64,000 nt of DNA from positions 1,232,176 to 1,296,175 of the forward strand of contig RPFO01000084.1 of NCBI GenBank assembly GCA_009746045.1. The letters run 5' to 3'. Every line of letters starts with the position of its first letter. Position 1 is the stretch's first letter. The translations under genes were made by a program, and so were the position numbers. Below the pieces are notes generated by a model, which was not told where the DNA came from, made no database searches, and saw only the letters and a list, made by a program, of their open reading frames with translations. The DNA comes from Mesostigma viride. Its lineage: Eukaryota; Streptophyta; Mesostigmatophyceae; Mesostigmatales; Mesostigmataceae. Positions 44,341-56,031 of the stretch are shown one piece after another.

Positions 44341-47300
44341 ATGATGCAAGCTCCGGTGATGGTCCTACGTAAGTTCTCAGGGCAAGCGGAGCATCATATT
44401 AGGGTCTAAGGCGTAAGGAAGCCTTCCCCTTACAGGCCATGGTTATTTACTCTCTTCCTTGCTGGTTGTGTATCGCATGCAGATGATAATATCAAAAGAG
44501 AGCAAGGGCGGAAGGCTCAGTTTGCCAATATTGCAGCGGCGAAGGTAAACCTTTTTTTTGCCGTCTTGGGCCATTCAAACCGCATTTCTCGACGTATTGG
44601 CCCGGGGCCCCCAGTGTTTCACTTCCCAGTGTGGCACTCGCCAGGTATGCTGACGTTTCTATCCGACGGTTCGCCCCCGTGGTTACGTGCAGGCTGTTGC
44701 GGACATTATCAGGACTACGCTAGGACCCCGTTCAATGCTCAAGATGCTTCTGGATGCAACGGGAGGTGCGTATGCTCCCTTGTCCTATCATAGGCCTAAC
44801 CGATTCTGAAGCTGGCAGGTGGAAGCTGGAAAGAAGACACGGCTCTCGCGGCAGCGGCGAATGGGTACCACGTTTGCCTTGCTTTGCACGAGCTTGCAGC
44901 ACTTCTAAAGAGGTCTTTGCTGCAGTCACTGATTTCCTTTCCCCTTGCATGCGCTGGCACCTGGCACCTAGAGAGCAGTACCCCAGTTCCCAGTTTTGCC
45001 TTTGTAGAGGGTGGCAAAAATAGCTCTACATGGCTTCATGGCAAGCCAAATGTTGGAGGGCAGCCCCATCGCGCGCTGACATGCTTGGGGAATGATATGC
45101 GTTTGGGGACCTCCTTTGTGGCCGTGGGCAGGTATTGTGGTGACGAATGACGGCAACGCGGTACTTCGTGAGATCGACGTGGCGCACCCGGCCGCCAAGG
45201 TGAGCAGTGCCTCTGCACCCTGGCAGGTGGCAGGGGCCACCTGCCATAACCCGTGGTTTCTGTGCCATGCTGGGTACTATTCAATAAACAGTTTAGATAG
45301 GGATTAGATAAGGATCTTAAATAGACAGTTGACAACGGGGAGCCCGCGACGTGTGTGCCGGCACTTTTAGCCATCCGGCACCAACAACCACCTGCGTGTG
45401 TGTGTGCGTGTGGTCACTATAGTATAGTATCGTGTGTGCGCGTATCTGTGTCTCTGTGTGTGATCGTCTGTTTTCTGCTACCTGCACGGCTGACGCCATG
45501 ATTTAGCATCGCAAGTGTGTTTGGTTTGTTGGGGGCATGACTCGCTAAGTATGTAGGGTAACAATGCCTAAGCCATTTTATAGCCTCTCCCTTCCCATCT
45601 CCACACCCTTTCCCTTATTCATGCCTTCTCCCATCTCCGTGCCCCGATTCTTCGTTGCCCGCATTCCCATCGCTGCCATCATTTCCCAGCCCCATCCTTG
45701 CCAGTCTTCCTCACCCTTGTCCTCGCCTCTGCTCCCTCCTTGTCCTCGCCTTTGTCCCCCCCCGCTACCCAGACCATCCGTGGTCATTTCGCAAGGCAAC
45801 CTGCTCCAAATGTCTCGTTTCTCATCCTTGTTGCTATGATGCATTACCGCTGCCCTTGCATGAAGTGATGGGCCAGGCCACCCTGTGTATCCTGCCTCCC
45901 TGGGGGTTGTGGGTGAACCCTGAGTGCTTTAAAACGAGTAACCCTGCCACCGGCTTCTTCATGGATCGAGCTGTTTGTTCTGTGCTTGCCATGACGTGCT
46001 GCTGCTGCTACCCTGCCCTTGCCGTTGCCAGTCGATGATCGAGCTGAGCCGTACGCAGGACGAGGAGGTGGGCGATGGCACCACGTCCGTCATCATCCTG
46101 GGTGAGTGGCCGCGTTTTGTTGATTTATCATTATCCTGGGCGAGCTCCCATTCAGCATGCGGTGAGCGGCCTATGCCGGTCACTGTATGACGTGTCCTCC
46201 TCCTGGGCGCTCACACGGTTTGGCCCTCATTCAAAGAGTTAATGTGGTGGGATGAAGTGCACTACACGCCTTCTTTGTTGCCCTTGGGGCACGTTTAAGC
46301 GCCTGCTTGTACCATGGGGCATCATTAAGCGCCTGCATGTACCACTAAAACTGCACTGGTGTCAGTGACCACGTAATGATAGATCTGGCCTCCGTTAGGA
46401 GGCCTCGGAGCCTGATCAGATGCAGAGGTGGAAGTCATGAATTCATCCCCTTGAATGCACCATGGGCCAGATGTGTTCCACGCAAGCAGGAGAACAAGAA
46501 GACACACGGGCGTTCACATTTCCCCCTTCCATGCTGCTTCTTGGTGCCGTTTGTTAGTGTACCATGAGGCATTGCCTCCCCTTGCCTTGTTTTGCCTGCC
46601 CTCGCCTTGCCTGCCCTGCCTTGCCTGCCCTTGCCTTGCCTGCCCTCGCCTTGCCTGCCCTCGCCTTGCCTGCCCTCGCCTTGCCTGCCCTCGCCTTGCC
46701 TGCCCTCGCCTTGCCTGCCCTCGCCTTGCCTGCCCTCGCCTTGCCTGCCCTCGCCTTGCCTGCCCTCGCCTTGCCTGCCCTCGCCTTGCCTGCCCTCTTT
46801 GCCATCGTGCTCATCTTGTCTGGCTGTGTTATAACTGTTTCCTTTCCCCCCCTCGCCACCCTTCCTTTCCCCCCCCCAACCAGCGGGCGAGATGCTTCAC
46901 ATGGCCGAACCATTTCTGGAGAAGAAGCTGCACCCTACCGTGATTGTGCGCGGTGAGTAGCGCGGCGCAGGGGCAGCGAAGAAGGCCCAGTTCAAGGGGG
47001 GCTTGTGAGAAGCGGCTCCCGACAAGGCCTTACTGCTTATCTTTTTATGCCTAGCCGTATAACACAACTGCTTATCTGGGTAGCCTACGGACTTACGTGG
47101 ATATCCTACTACATGGCTGTTATGCTGTGCGGCTTTCCTGTGCTGTTATGCGGCTGTTTTGCCTCGATACTTGTATACTGTAGGTGTCTCTTTGATACAG
47201 TGTACTGCTACGTGGCTACCTTGCTCTTTTCGGCTAGTTTGTGAGGGGCATTGCTGGCAGTCTCAACCACGCATGCTCTGGACATGCTGGCAGTCTCTGC

Positions 47301-50300
47301 CACGCATGCTCTGGACATGCTGGCAGTCTCTGCCACGCATGCTCTGGACATGTGCGGTAGCGTGCAGGTTGCGTTTTTCGTCGCTGGAGTCGCGAAAAAC
47401 ATTTTCATAAAGTTTATATTACCAGACATTTTCAGGATGCTTGCATGATCTGGGGATTACACATGGGCTGGGTTACGTTTGGTGGCCGGCCCTGGTTCTA
47501 TCTCTAGGTTTGGCTTCATCAGAGGTGCGACCATATTCCAAGGCGACATCATTTGACTCTAGGCTACTAGTTTATATGCATGACCAATGATCAATAATGT
47601 CTTTTTTTAAAATGCCAAAAATATAAAAACGCATGTCACCAAAGGACAAGCAGATCCGCACGGTAGGCATCGCGTTCACGATATACAGGCGGGCGGCCAT
47701 TCGCTGGATGTATCATGGGTCCCTGGCCTGTCACTGTAGCCAGTAGCGTGATTACTATAACCAGTAATTGTGATTACCATGAGCACTGTGGGCCTACCTT
47801 TGCAGAGCTGTATATGAATAGGCTCACGCCGACTGGTCACGCTTCTGTGCACCCGTGCTTCTCTCTCTTCCCGACACCCCCGCTGCCACCCCCCCTGCAG
47901 GGTATAACCTGGCGCTGCAGCAGGCGATCAAGACGGTGGATAAAATCTCTTTCCCTGTCGACGTGAACAATGGTAATCAGCGGGGTTATGCGGGGTCACG
48001 GTTGCCATGTAGTTGGCTGTCATGTTGCATGGTCGTGGGTGGTATCTCTGCCGGGAGCCAGCGCTTCTCGTTCTCTGCATGTTCACGGGACGGGAGCCAA
48101 CGCTCGCGGTCGCCATCTAGTTGGCGTAAGGGATGGGTGTCAGGGAATCACCGACCAAACAAGGCTTTCCGGCGCTTGGTCGCTTGGGGGCTTGGGCGCT
48201 GCGGGGGGGGGGGGGGGGCTTGGGGGCATGGGGGCATGGGGGCACGGGGGCATGGGCTTGGGCGCTTGTGCCCATGTGCCCATGCTCCCGTATGTATGTG
48301 CTCGTGCTCGCTCGTTCGCTGTTGTGCATGTATTGTGTGTATTGTATGTATTGTGCTCGTGTGCATGGCTTCTGTGTATTGTGTGCGCTCGTGTGCATGG
48401 CTTCTGTGTATTGTGTGCACTCGTGTGCATGGCTTCTGTGCATTGTGTGCGCTCGTGTGCATGGCTTCTGTGTATTGTGTGCGCTCATGCGCCCACTCAT
48501 TCCCCCCACGGGTTGGATTGTGTAGCCCCAAGCGAGCCAATCTTGACACATCGTGCCCATGTTTGTTTGTGCCAGCTCTTTTCGCTCTTTTGTGTATACT
48601 GTGTGCTCTCGTCCTCCACCACCACCATCCCATCATGCCCCTGGGAGTATCATGCCACCTTCAATACGGCAGACGATCAAGTGGTGAAACTTTTGCCCAT
48701 TTGTGCCCATCTGTGATCGCTCCTTGCCCGAACCTGCGATCAGACGAGCAAATGATCAACATCGTCATGAGCTGCCTGGGCACAAAGTTCACGGCGCGCT
48801 TCGGCACGCTCATGGCGGTAGGTGCACGCAGCGGCGGCCGAAGAGGCACGGCGTCCCAAAAGTGTTCTGCTTCCCAACAACATCGGCCATTTCAATCTAG
48901 AACATGGCAATCCACCCCCTTCTGAGGAGGTGTCGCCCTGGCGAAGCCTCGAAATCTTTTTCCATTCTGAAATCTTCTGCTTCCCAAAGTCTTGTTATTC
49001 TAGGGGCCTTGTGCTTCTAGGGGTGGGGCTCTTGTTCTTCTAGGGGTGGGGCTCTTGTTCTTCTAGGGGCGGGGCTCTTGTTCTTCTAGGGGTGGGGGTC
49101 TTGTGCTTCTAGGGGTGGGGCTCTTGTTCTTCTAGGGGTGGGGGGCTTGTTCTTCTAGGGGCGGGGCTCTTGTTCTTCTAGGGGTGGGGGTCTTGTGCTT
49201 CTAGGGGTGGGGCTCTTGTTCTTCTAGGGGCGGGGCTCTTGTTCTCCTAGGGGCAGGGCTCTTGTTCTTCTAGGGGTGGGGGTCTTGTGCTTCTAGAGGC
49301 GGGGCTCTTGTTCTTCTAGGGGTGGGGGTCTTGTGCTTCTAGGGGCGGGGCTCTTGTTCTTCTAGGGGCGGGGCTCTTGTTCTTCTAGGGGTGGGGGTCT
49401 TGTTCTTCTAGGGGCGGGGCTCTTGTTCTTCTAGGGGCGGGGCTCTTGTTCTTCTGGGGGCGGGGGTCTTGTTCTTCTAGGGGTGGGGCTCTTGTTCTTC
49501 TAGGGGCGGGGCTCTTGTTCTTCTAGGGGTGGGGGTCTTGTGCTTCTAGGGGTGGGGGCCTTATGCTTCTAGGGGTGGGGGCCTTGTTCTTCTAGGGGCG
49601 GGGCTCTTGTTCTTCTACGGGCGGGGCTCTTTCTCTTCTAGGGGTGGGGGGCTTGTGCTTCTGGGGGTGGGGGCCTTGTGCTTCTAGGGTGGGTTATGGT
49701 ATGTCACAGGACAATACCTTACACGTACCTATTCACCAGGCTACGTGGCAGCCGTATATCACGCCACGTGCCATGAGTGTGCAGGAGCTCGTGCTCAGCG
49801 TGGGTGCGGCGCGCATGATGCCAGATGGCTCTAATCTACCTGTCGTAAAAAACTCATGGCCACAACCCTTGCAATCCCTTAGTCAATGGTTTGCTGTGTG
49901 CAAGTGATTGCACTTGGCGCCGTACGCACAGTGTCCGTCCCCATAACCTGCTGCGGGTAAAAGGTTGCTAACCATCACTGCTGCCGTTGCCAACCATAAC
50001 CATCACTGCCGACTCTGTCACGCTCGCAGGAGCTGGCGCTGAGCGCCGTGCGCACGGTGGCGGTGCCCATCCCCGGGACCAGCCAGTACGAGATCGACAT
50101 CAAGAAGTACGCCAAGGTGGAGAAGATCCCGGGGGGGCACATCGAGGACTGCCGCGTGCTCAAGGGCGTGATGTTCAACAAGGACGTTGTGACGCCTGGC
50201 AAGATGCGACGCAAGATCCACAACCCGCGCATCCTGCTCATGGACTGCCCGCTCGAGTACAAGAAGGGCGAGAGCCAGACGAATGTCGAGATCACGCGTG

Positions 50301-50823
50301 AGGAGGACTGGTGGGTAACTGTAGGGCGAGGGGTGGGTCACGGTAGCGTGGGGACCACGCACAAGGACTGGTGGGTCACTCTAGCTTGGGGCGGGGTCAC
50401 TGTAGCTGGAGGGCTGGTGGGTTGCCTTGGCTGAAGAACATGTGGGTGTATGGGAGACAGGTGAGGGTGGGTGGATAGCTAATGTATGGGGAAGGGACGG
50501 GTGGGTCACAGTAGCAGGTCACTGTAGCTGAGGGACTGACGGAGAGGGTGGTTTGGATCGGGTCATGCGGTCATCCGCTACCATTGGGGAAGGAGATGTG
50601 TGTTGAAGGCGAGTGGATTGGGCGTGCTGCTGGTGTTTATGGGCTGGTCCCCACCTTTCCCCCACCTTTCCCCCACCTTTCCCCCACCTTTCCCCCACCT
50701 TTCCCCCACCTTTCCCCCACCTTTCATTACACCAGCTCACTACCCACCACTGACAATGCCTGGTTTTTCTGTGCACCCCCCCCCCCCCCCCCCCGCGCCA
50801 ATCCCTTTTCACACATTTTCCAT

Positions 50824-50855
<32 letters not shown>

Positions 50856-53800
50856 ATCATATTTCACATCTCCTCCTTACCCCTCTTTTGATACCTATTT
50901 CTCCCCCTGCCAGGGAGAAGCTGCTCAAGATGGAGGAGGAATGGATCCAGGGCGTGTGCGAGACGATTATAAGCTTCAAGCCCGACGTGGTGGTCACTGA
51001 AAAGGGTCTATCGGACCTGGCGGCGCATTACCTGGCCAAGGCCAACATCAGCGCCATCCGGCGGCTGCGCAAGACGGACAACAACCGCATCGCGCGCGCG
51101 TGCGGGGCCACCATCGTGCACCGCGCGGAGGAGATCAAGGAGAGCGACATCGGCACGGGGTGAGAGGGGGGGAGTTTGGGGCATTGCTGCATTAGAGTCC
51201 AATGGTAGTGGCGGCGGTGGTGGAGGAGATCTAGGAGAGTGACATCGGCACGGGGTAAGGGGAGTATTTCGAGTTCATAATTAAAGGAGGGACCGGGGGG
51301 GGGGGGAAGGATAGTTATGAAAGCGATGTTGGCGCAGGGGAAGGCGCCCTATTGAGGTGGCTTGAGGATGAAAGGAGAGGGGCTAGTGGCGGAACGTGAG
51401 TGGGCCATTGGATTTGGAAGGGAATAGGACCGGAGGGCATGAAAGGAGAGTGACTTGGCATGGGGTAAGGGGTTTGGGGGGTCATCACAGTCGACAAGGG
51501 TGCCAGGGGGGGGCGGGGAGAAGAAAGGAGAGCAGTGTTGGGACGTGTTGAAGGGGCAGCATCCGAGGAAGGGGCATGGTGGAAAGAGGAGGCGGCGTGG
51601 GGACAGTGTAAAGGTTTGATTGGCATGGAAGTAAAATGGGGAGGGGGAACCGGGGGGGACGTGATGGCAGAAACAGAACGAGAGTGATTGACGTTGGGAT
51701 GGTGGAGGCTGCATTGCGTACACAGGCGGCATCCCTTGGCTTCCTTTGTCTGCTGCACTCGGGTCCTGACTGCGGCCCCTTCATTTTATCATCCGCAATT
51801 TGTGACTACTTTAAATTCTACCACCATATTGTAATTGTTTCCCTCAGTGCGGGACTGTTTGAGGTGGAGAAGATCGGCGAGGAATACTTCGCCTTCATTG
51901 TCGACTGCAAGGAGCCCAAGGCGTGCACCATCGTGCTGCGCGGCGCCAGCAAGGACACCCTGAACGAGGTCGAGCGCAACCTGAACGATGCCATGGGCGT
52001 GGCACGCAACGTGAGTGCAGCAGCAAAATGACAAGGGGCAGGGGGACAATAAGGGTCGGGTCTTGTACGGATAGGTCTTGTACGGATAGGTCTTGTACGG
52101 ATAGGTCTTGTACGGATAGGTCTTGTACGGATAGGTCTTGTACGGATAGGTCTTGTACGGAAACTACCCCTGCAATTGTTTCCACTATCCAACACGATGG
52201 TCAGTAGGGGTGCATGGCTGTGGGCCTTGGTGGGCCTTTGGGGGGGGTGAGGTCGGGGGATGGCGAGTGGGACCGAGAAACAGGGAAGAGAAACAGCGTG
52301 ACTGCCAGCAGCATCACACGAACCCACAGCCAGCAGCATCACATGAACCCACAGCCAGCAGCATCCCATGAACCCACAGCCAGCAGCATCACATGAACCC
52401 ACAGCCAGCAGCATCCCATGAACCCACAGCCAGCAGCATCACACGAACCCACAGCCAGCAGCATCACACGAACCCACAGCCAGCAGCATCACATGAACCC
52501 TCAGCCAGCAGCATCACATGAACTCACAGCCAGCAGCGTCACATGAACTCACAGCCAGCTGCATCACATGAACTCACAGCCAGCAGCATCACATGAACCC
52601 ACAGCCAGCAGCATCACATGAACTCAAGCCCCTTTGTCTGTGGAGTCATGGCATGTGGCCCCCCGCCCCCTCCCCTTTCCTCCCCTGCCCTTTCTCCCCG
52701 CCCCCCCCGCAGGTCATGGTGGAGCCCAAGCTGGTCCCTGGCGGCGGTGCGGTCGAGATGGCGGTGTCGCGCGCGCTCGCGCAGGCTGCTCCTTCTATCG
52801 AGGGCGTTGAACAGGTGAGTGAGCGAATGGGAATGGGTAGACGGGGTGTTACCTTACTTACTAGACGCCGTTCTCACATAAATTCGTTGTCATGCGTCTG
52901 CCTGCTTCCCTAGTCAATCCGCAGTCAAGGGTGCAAAGCAGGTGAAAAGTGCAGGTTGCGACTCAACAAAATGCTCTTATTGTAATACTTGTCGTTCTAA
53001 TTTATTACTAGTGATAGTATTAGTTTCATTCTTTGTAGCATCATGATTGTTGTTTACACGCGCCTGCTCCCTTCCCCCGTCGGTGAGGGACGTGAAACAA
53101 TATGCGGGTGAGCTTGACCAGCTACGGTGCGCAGGGCTTGTTGTTTTTTGCCTCTGTTGTTCGCAGATCATGCCCTTTTGCTGTAGTTCTGCACTAGGGT
53201 CACCAAGCCCTGGCGTGCATCTGCGTTTTTGCTTTGTGCGTATTCATCGTCCCATTGGCTGTCCGCATGGTGGGCCTCATATGAGACGCGAACTCACATG
53301 GATGAACACAGTGTGCCATGCACTCACCTACATGCATACAGTATCAATGAGACAACCATGCATACAGTATACATACACTGTGCCTGTGTAGGTGCGCTCT
53401 CGTGGTCCCAAGCGTGGCTGTTCCTCACCGTCTGATACATACCCACCTATATGGATACCTTGTGCGTGCACGGGTATGTTATGCTGTTGCCACATGCTAC
53501 ATCGTTGCAACACGTTCTACACCGTTGCCACATGACTAGTATTGCTTCCCTAACAGCAGCTGTTCCGCTCGCTGGCTCGGTTCATGTGCACACAGCTCAT
53601 CTGCATCCAATGTGCCGGTGTTTCTCGTGCATGCGTTGCCCCCACAGTGGCCATTGCGCGCAGTGGGGCTTTTGCAATGCACGAAACTCATTTGTACAGT
53701 GTGCATGTATACTCTACCCTTGCTACCTACAGTGGCCGTTCCGCGCGGTGGGCCTTGCCCTCGAGGTCATCCCCCGCACGCTCGCGCAGAACTGCGGCGC

Positions 53801-56031
53801 CAACGTCATCCGCACGCTCACCAAGTTGAGAGCCAAGGTGCGTTATTCTTGTTGCATGCGCACGCTCACCAAGTGGAGAGCCAAGGTGAGCTGTTCTTGT
53901 TGCATGCGCACGCTCACCAAGTGGAGAGCCAAGGTGCGTTATTCTTGTTGCATGCGCACGCTCACCAAGTGGAGAGCCAAGGTGAGCTGTTCTTGTTGCA
54001 TGCGCACGCTCACCAAGTGGAGAGCCAAGGTGAGCTGTTCTTGTTGCATGCGCACGCTCACCAAGTGGAGAGCCAAGGTGAGCTGTTCTTGTTGCATGCG
54101 CACGCTCACCAAGTGGAGAGCCAAGGTGAGCTGTTCTTGTTGCATGCGCACGCTCACCAAGTGGAGAGCCAAGGTGAGCTGTTCTTGTTGCATGCGCACG
54201 CTCACCAAGTGGAGAGCCAAGGTGAGCTGTTCTTGTTGCATGCGCACGCTCACCAAGTGGAGAGCCAAGGTGAGCTGTTCTTGTTGCATGCGCCCCAAGT
54301 TCAAACCCGCGTGTGGTAGCTCACCAAGTTAAGGTCGTAGTTGGCATTTTTACGGTTCAGTCCGCTCCAGCGCGCAGCTCCAAAACATGGCGGGAAAGTG
54401 TCGCTGTCTGCATGGCTACGAAGGCCTCGTGCCACTCCATACGTCAATTGTTGTGCTAGCAATGCACGCTTCCTACCAGGCTACCACCAGGGCTTATATG
54501 TTGATTTCCTTCTCTCCTCCAGCTCTCTCTGTGTCCTCCTCGTGCCCCTCGTGCCCCTTGCTTTTCCTTGTGCCCGCTGTAACCCCGGTCTCGCCTCCCC
54601 CCCTCCCCTTCCTGCCCCATCGTTCCGTTTCCTCCTTGTCCTCTTGCCCCTGGCCCCTCGCAGCATGCGGCGGATGAGTGCAGCACGTTCGGCATCAACG
54701 GCCACACCGGCCAGATCACGGACATGAAGGAGCTGGGGGTATGTGCAGGGTGCTGGGTGCCGGGTGTTGACGCCCGGAATAGGAATGGGAGTGCCAATGC
54801 GAGTGGGAATGCGACCAGGAATGGGAATGGGAAATGAGCTGTTGTATCACATGGGGAAGGTTAAACAGCACTAGGTGGGTAGTGCGTGTGGAGGAGGTCG
54901 GGCTCGCTGTACCTTTCCCTCTTCCTGCTTATCGTGATGGATTGCATTGCATGGCTTCGCCTCTCTTGATTCATGAGCAGGCACCATTGTAGGCAAGGGG
55001 TTCTTCGGTATGCTCGCGGCACAATCATGGCATGCTGGTGACATTTCAAAGGCTGGGCTGGTTATCGCTGGGGAATCAATGGCCACAAGCCGTGGTCATC
55101 ATCAGTCCACAAGAACCCAGCGTAAGGTTCATTGGTGTGATCCATCCTCCTCCTTACAGCAGATTTACTGGTCATTACACACCAGTTCTGGCGGGTAGAC
55201 TTGGGTTTGCAACCGTGCACCACAATTGTAGCTGGATCATCGTGCAGGACGCTTCTCAATGATTGTGTGCTATTTGGCACTGGATAAGCTCAAGTTTATG
55301 TCATTATTTGCCGGTGGCATGCCCATGCGCATGACACGCAAGTACTTACTTTTTAACTTACTCACTCACTCACTCACTCACCCACCCACCCACCCACCCA
55401 CCCACCCACCCACCCACCCACCCACCCACCCACCCACCCACCCACCCACCCACCCACCCACCCACCCACCCACCCACCCACCCACCCACCCACCCACCCA
55501 CCCACCCACCCACCCACCCACCCACCCACCCACTCACTCACTCACTCACTCACTCACTCACTCACTCACTCACTCACTCACTCACTCACTCACTCACTCA
55601 CTCACTCACTCACTCACTCACTCACTTACTTACTTACTTATGTACTTGCTTGCTTGCTTACTTATGTCAATGAGACAACCAACGCAGGCCAGAAATCTGG
55701 AGAATCGGGACCATGGTAGCGCGAGTTATGTCATTTTTTGCCAGAAGTGTTATCTCGTCGACATGCCCTTGCGTGCATCTGGCGGCTGCTGACTGCCCAT
55801 GGCGGTGTCATGGCCTTTTCCTGCCACGCTTGTGTCCCTTTGTGTCAGGTGTGGGAGCCGTATGCGGTCAAGGTGCAGTCCATCAAGACGGCGGTCGAGT
55901 CAGCATGCATGCTGCTGCGCATTGACGACGTTGTAAGCGGCATCAAGAAGAAGGACAGGCCATCTGGTCCCACAGGCGTGCAGAAGGCGGAGGACCCAGA
56001 GGTGGACTCGGAGCAGGCGCTCCCTGAGTAG
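44341..56031 (+). CDS. CCT3: T-complex protein 1 subunit gamma (CCT3), complete, 15 exons
   Basis: Subunit of the cytosolic ring chaperonin CCT/TRiC, which folds actin, tubulin and other proteins using ATP. Exons: 44341-44368, 44483-44544, 44693-44765, 45132-45199, 46032-46101, 46884-46952, 47901-47972, 48744-48817, 50030-50310, 50914-51159, 51848-52010, 52713-52814, 53733-53837, 54664-54738, 55849-56031. They total 1671 bases, 556 residues, phase is kept at every join, and all introns are GT-AG. The start MMQAPVMVLHDNIKREQGRKAQ is typical. Nucleotide-binding motifs: LGPRSMLKML from residue 40, VVTNDGN at 57-63, GDGTT at 91-95 and VPGGG at 410-414. The apical segment LPLE-like MDCPLEYKKGE and the NNRIARACGA stretch are specific to gamma subunits. 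The C-terminus is DIV-like RIDDVVSGIKKKDR. Most introns from the fifth on carry minisatellites. Confidence 0.97.
46585..46800 (+). repeat. 15-bp minisatellite in CCT3 intron 5
   Basis: About 14 copies of CCTTGCCTGCCCTCG. Long open frames across it in several frames are an effect of the 3n period, not genes. Confidence 0.95.
47250..47353 (+). repeat. 33-bp minisatellite in CCT3 intron 6
   Basis: Three copies of a 33-base unit containing CTGGCAGTCTC and CACGCATGCTCTGGACATG. Confidence 0.95.
48356..48490 (+). repeat. 32-bp minisatellite in CCT3 intron 7
   Basis: Four copies of a 32-base unit with GTGTGCATGGCTTCTGTG and ATTGTGTGCGCTC (anchors 48363 and 48395). A G-run lies upstream at about 48200-48218. 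Confidence 0.95.
49005..49690 (+). repeat. 23-bp minisatellite in CCT3 intron 8, about 29 units
   Basis: Unit TTCTTCTAGGGG plus (C/T)GGGGCTCTTG, period 23 (TAG anchors at 49087, 49110 and 49133). Each unit has a pyrimidine run ending in TAG/G, like a 3' splice site, followed by two G-runs. Confidence 0.95.
50655..50853 (+). repeat. 11-bp repeat and C-runs in CCT3 intron 9
   Basis: About six copies of TTTCCCCCACC (50655-50725), then two long C-runs near 50777-50795 and 50826-50853, upstream of the exon 10 acceptor. Confidence 0.93.
52056..52166 (+). repeat. 15-bp minisatellite in CCT3 intron 11
   Basis: Seven copies of GGTCTTGTACGGATA. Confidence 0.95.
52312..52628 (+). repeat. 25-bp minisatellite in CCT3 intron 11
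   Basis: About 12 copies of a 25-base unit with CAGCCAGCAGCATCAC and ATGAACCC (anchors 52326 and 52351). Confidence 0.95.
53811..54293 (+). repeat. 48-bp in-frame minisatellite of CCT3 exon 13 end plus 5' splice site
   Basis: The last 27 bases of exon 13 (CGCACGCTCACCAAG to GCCAAG), the donor GT and 19 more bases form a 48-base unit repeated with 10 donor-like sites in total: after 53837 (the donor that fits the family alignment), 53885, 53933, 53981, 54029, 54077, 54125, 54173, 54221 and 54269. The donors read GTGCGT (1st, 3rd) or GTGAGC. The unit encodes 16 residues and stays open in the exon 13 frame until a stop at 54330. Confidence 0.95.
55361..55660 (+). repeat. (CTCA)n/(CCCA)n/(CTTA)n microsatellite in CCT3 intron 14
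   Basis: About 265 bases of 4-base units: ACTC, then about 36 CCCA, then about 28 CTCA, then CTTA/CTTG. Open frames giving Thr-His-Pro repeats are artefacts. Confidence 0.97.

Noticed and set aside
46455-46956. Long overlapping open frames encoding Leu/Pro/Cys or Ala/Gly/Lys repeats
   Set aside because: They are produced by the 15-bp minisatellite in CCT3 intron 5; a 3n period keeps every frame open.
47855-48925. 356-residue plus-strand open frame
   Set aside because: It covers CCT3 exon 7, intron 7 repeats and exon 8; only the two exon parts match the CCT family.
52312-52628. Regular 25-base repeats resembling a CRISPR array
   Set aside because: Units are head-to-tail without unique spacers and lie in a eukaryotic intron.
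55259-55792. 177-residue open frame of Thr-His-Pro and Ser-Leu-Thr-His repeats
   Set aside because: It is the (CCCA)n/(CTCA)n microsatellite in CCT3 intron 14.
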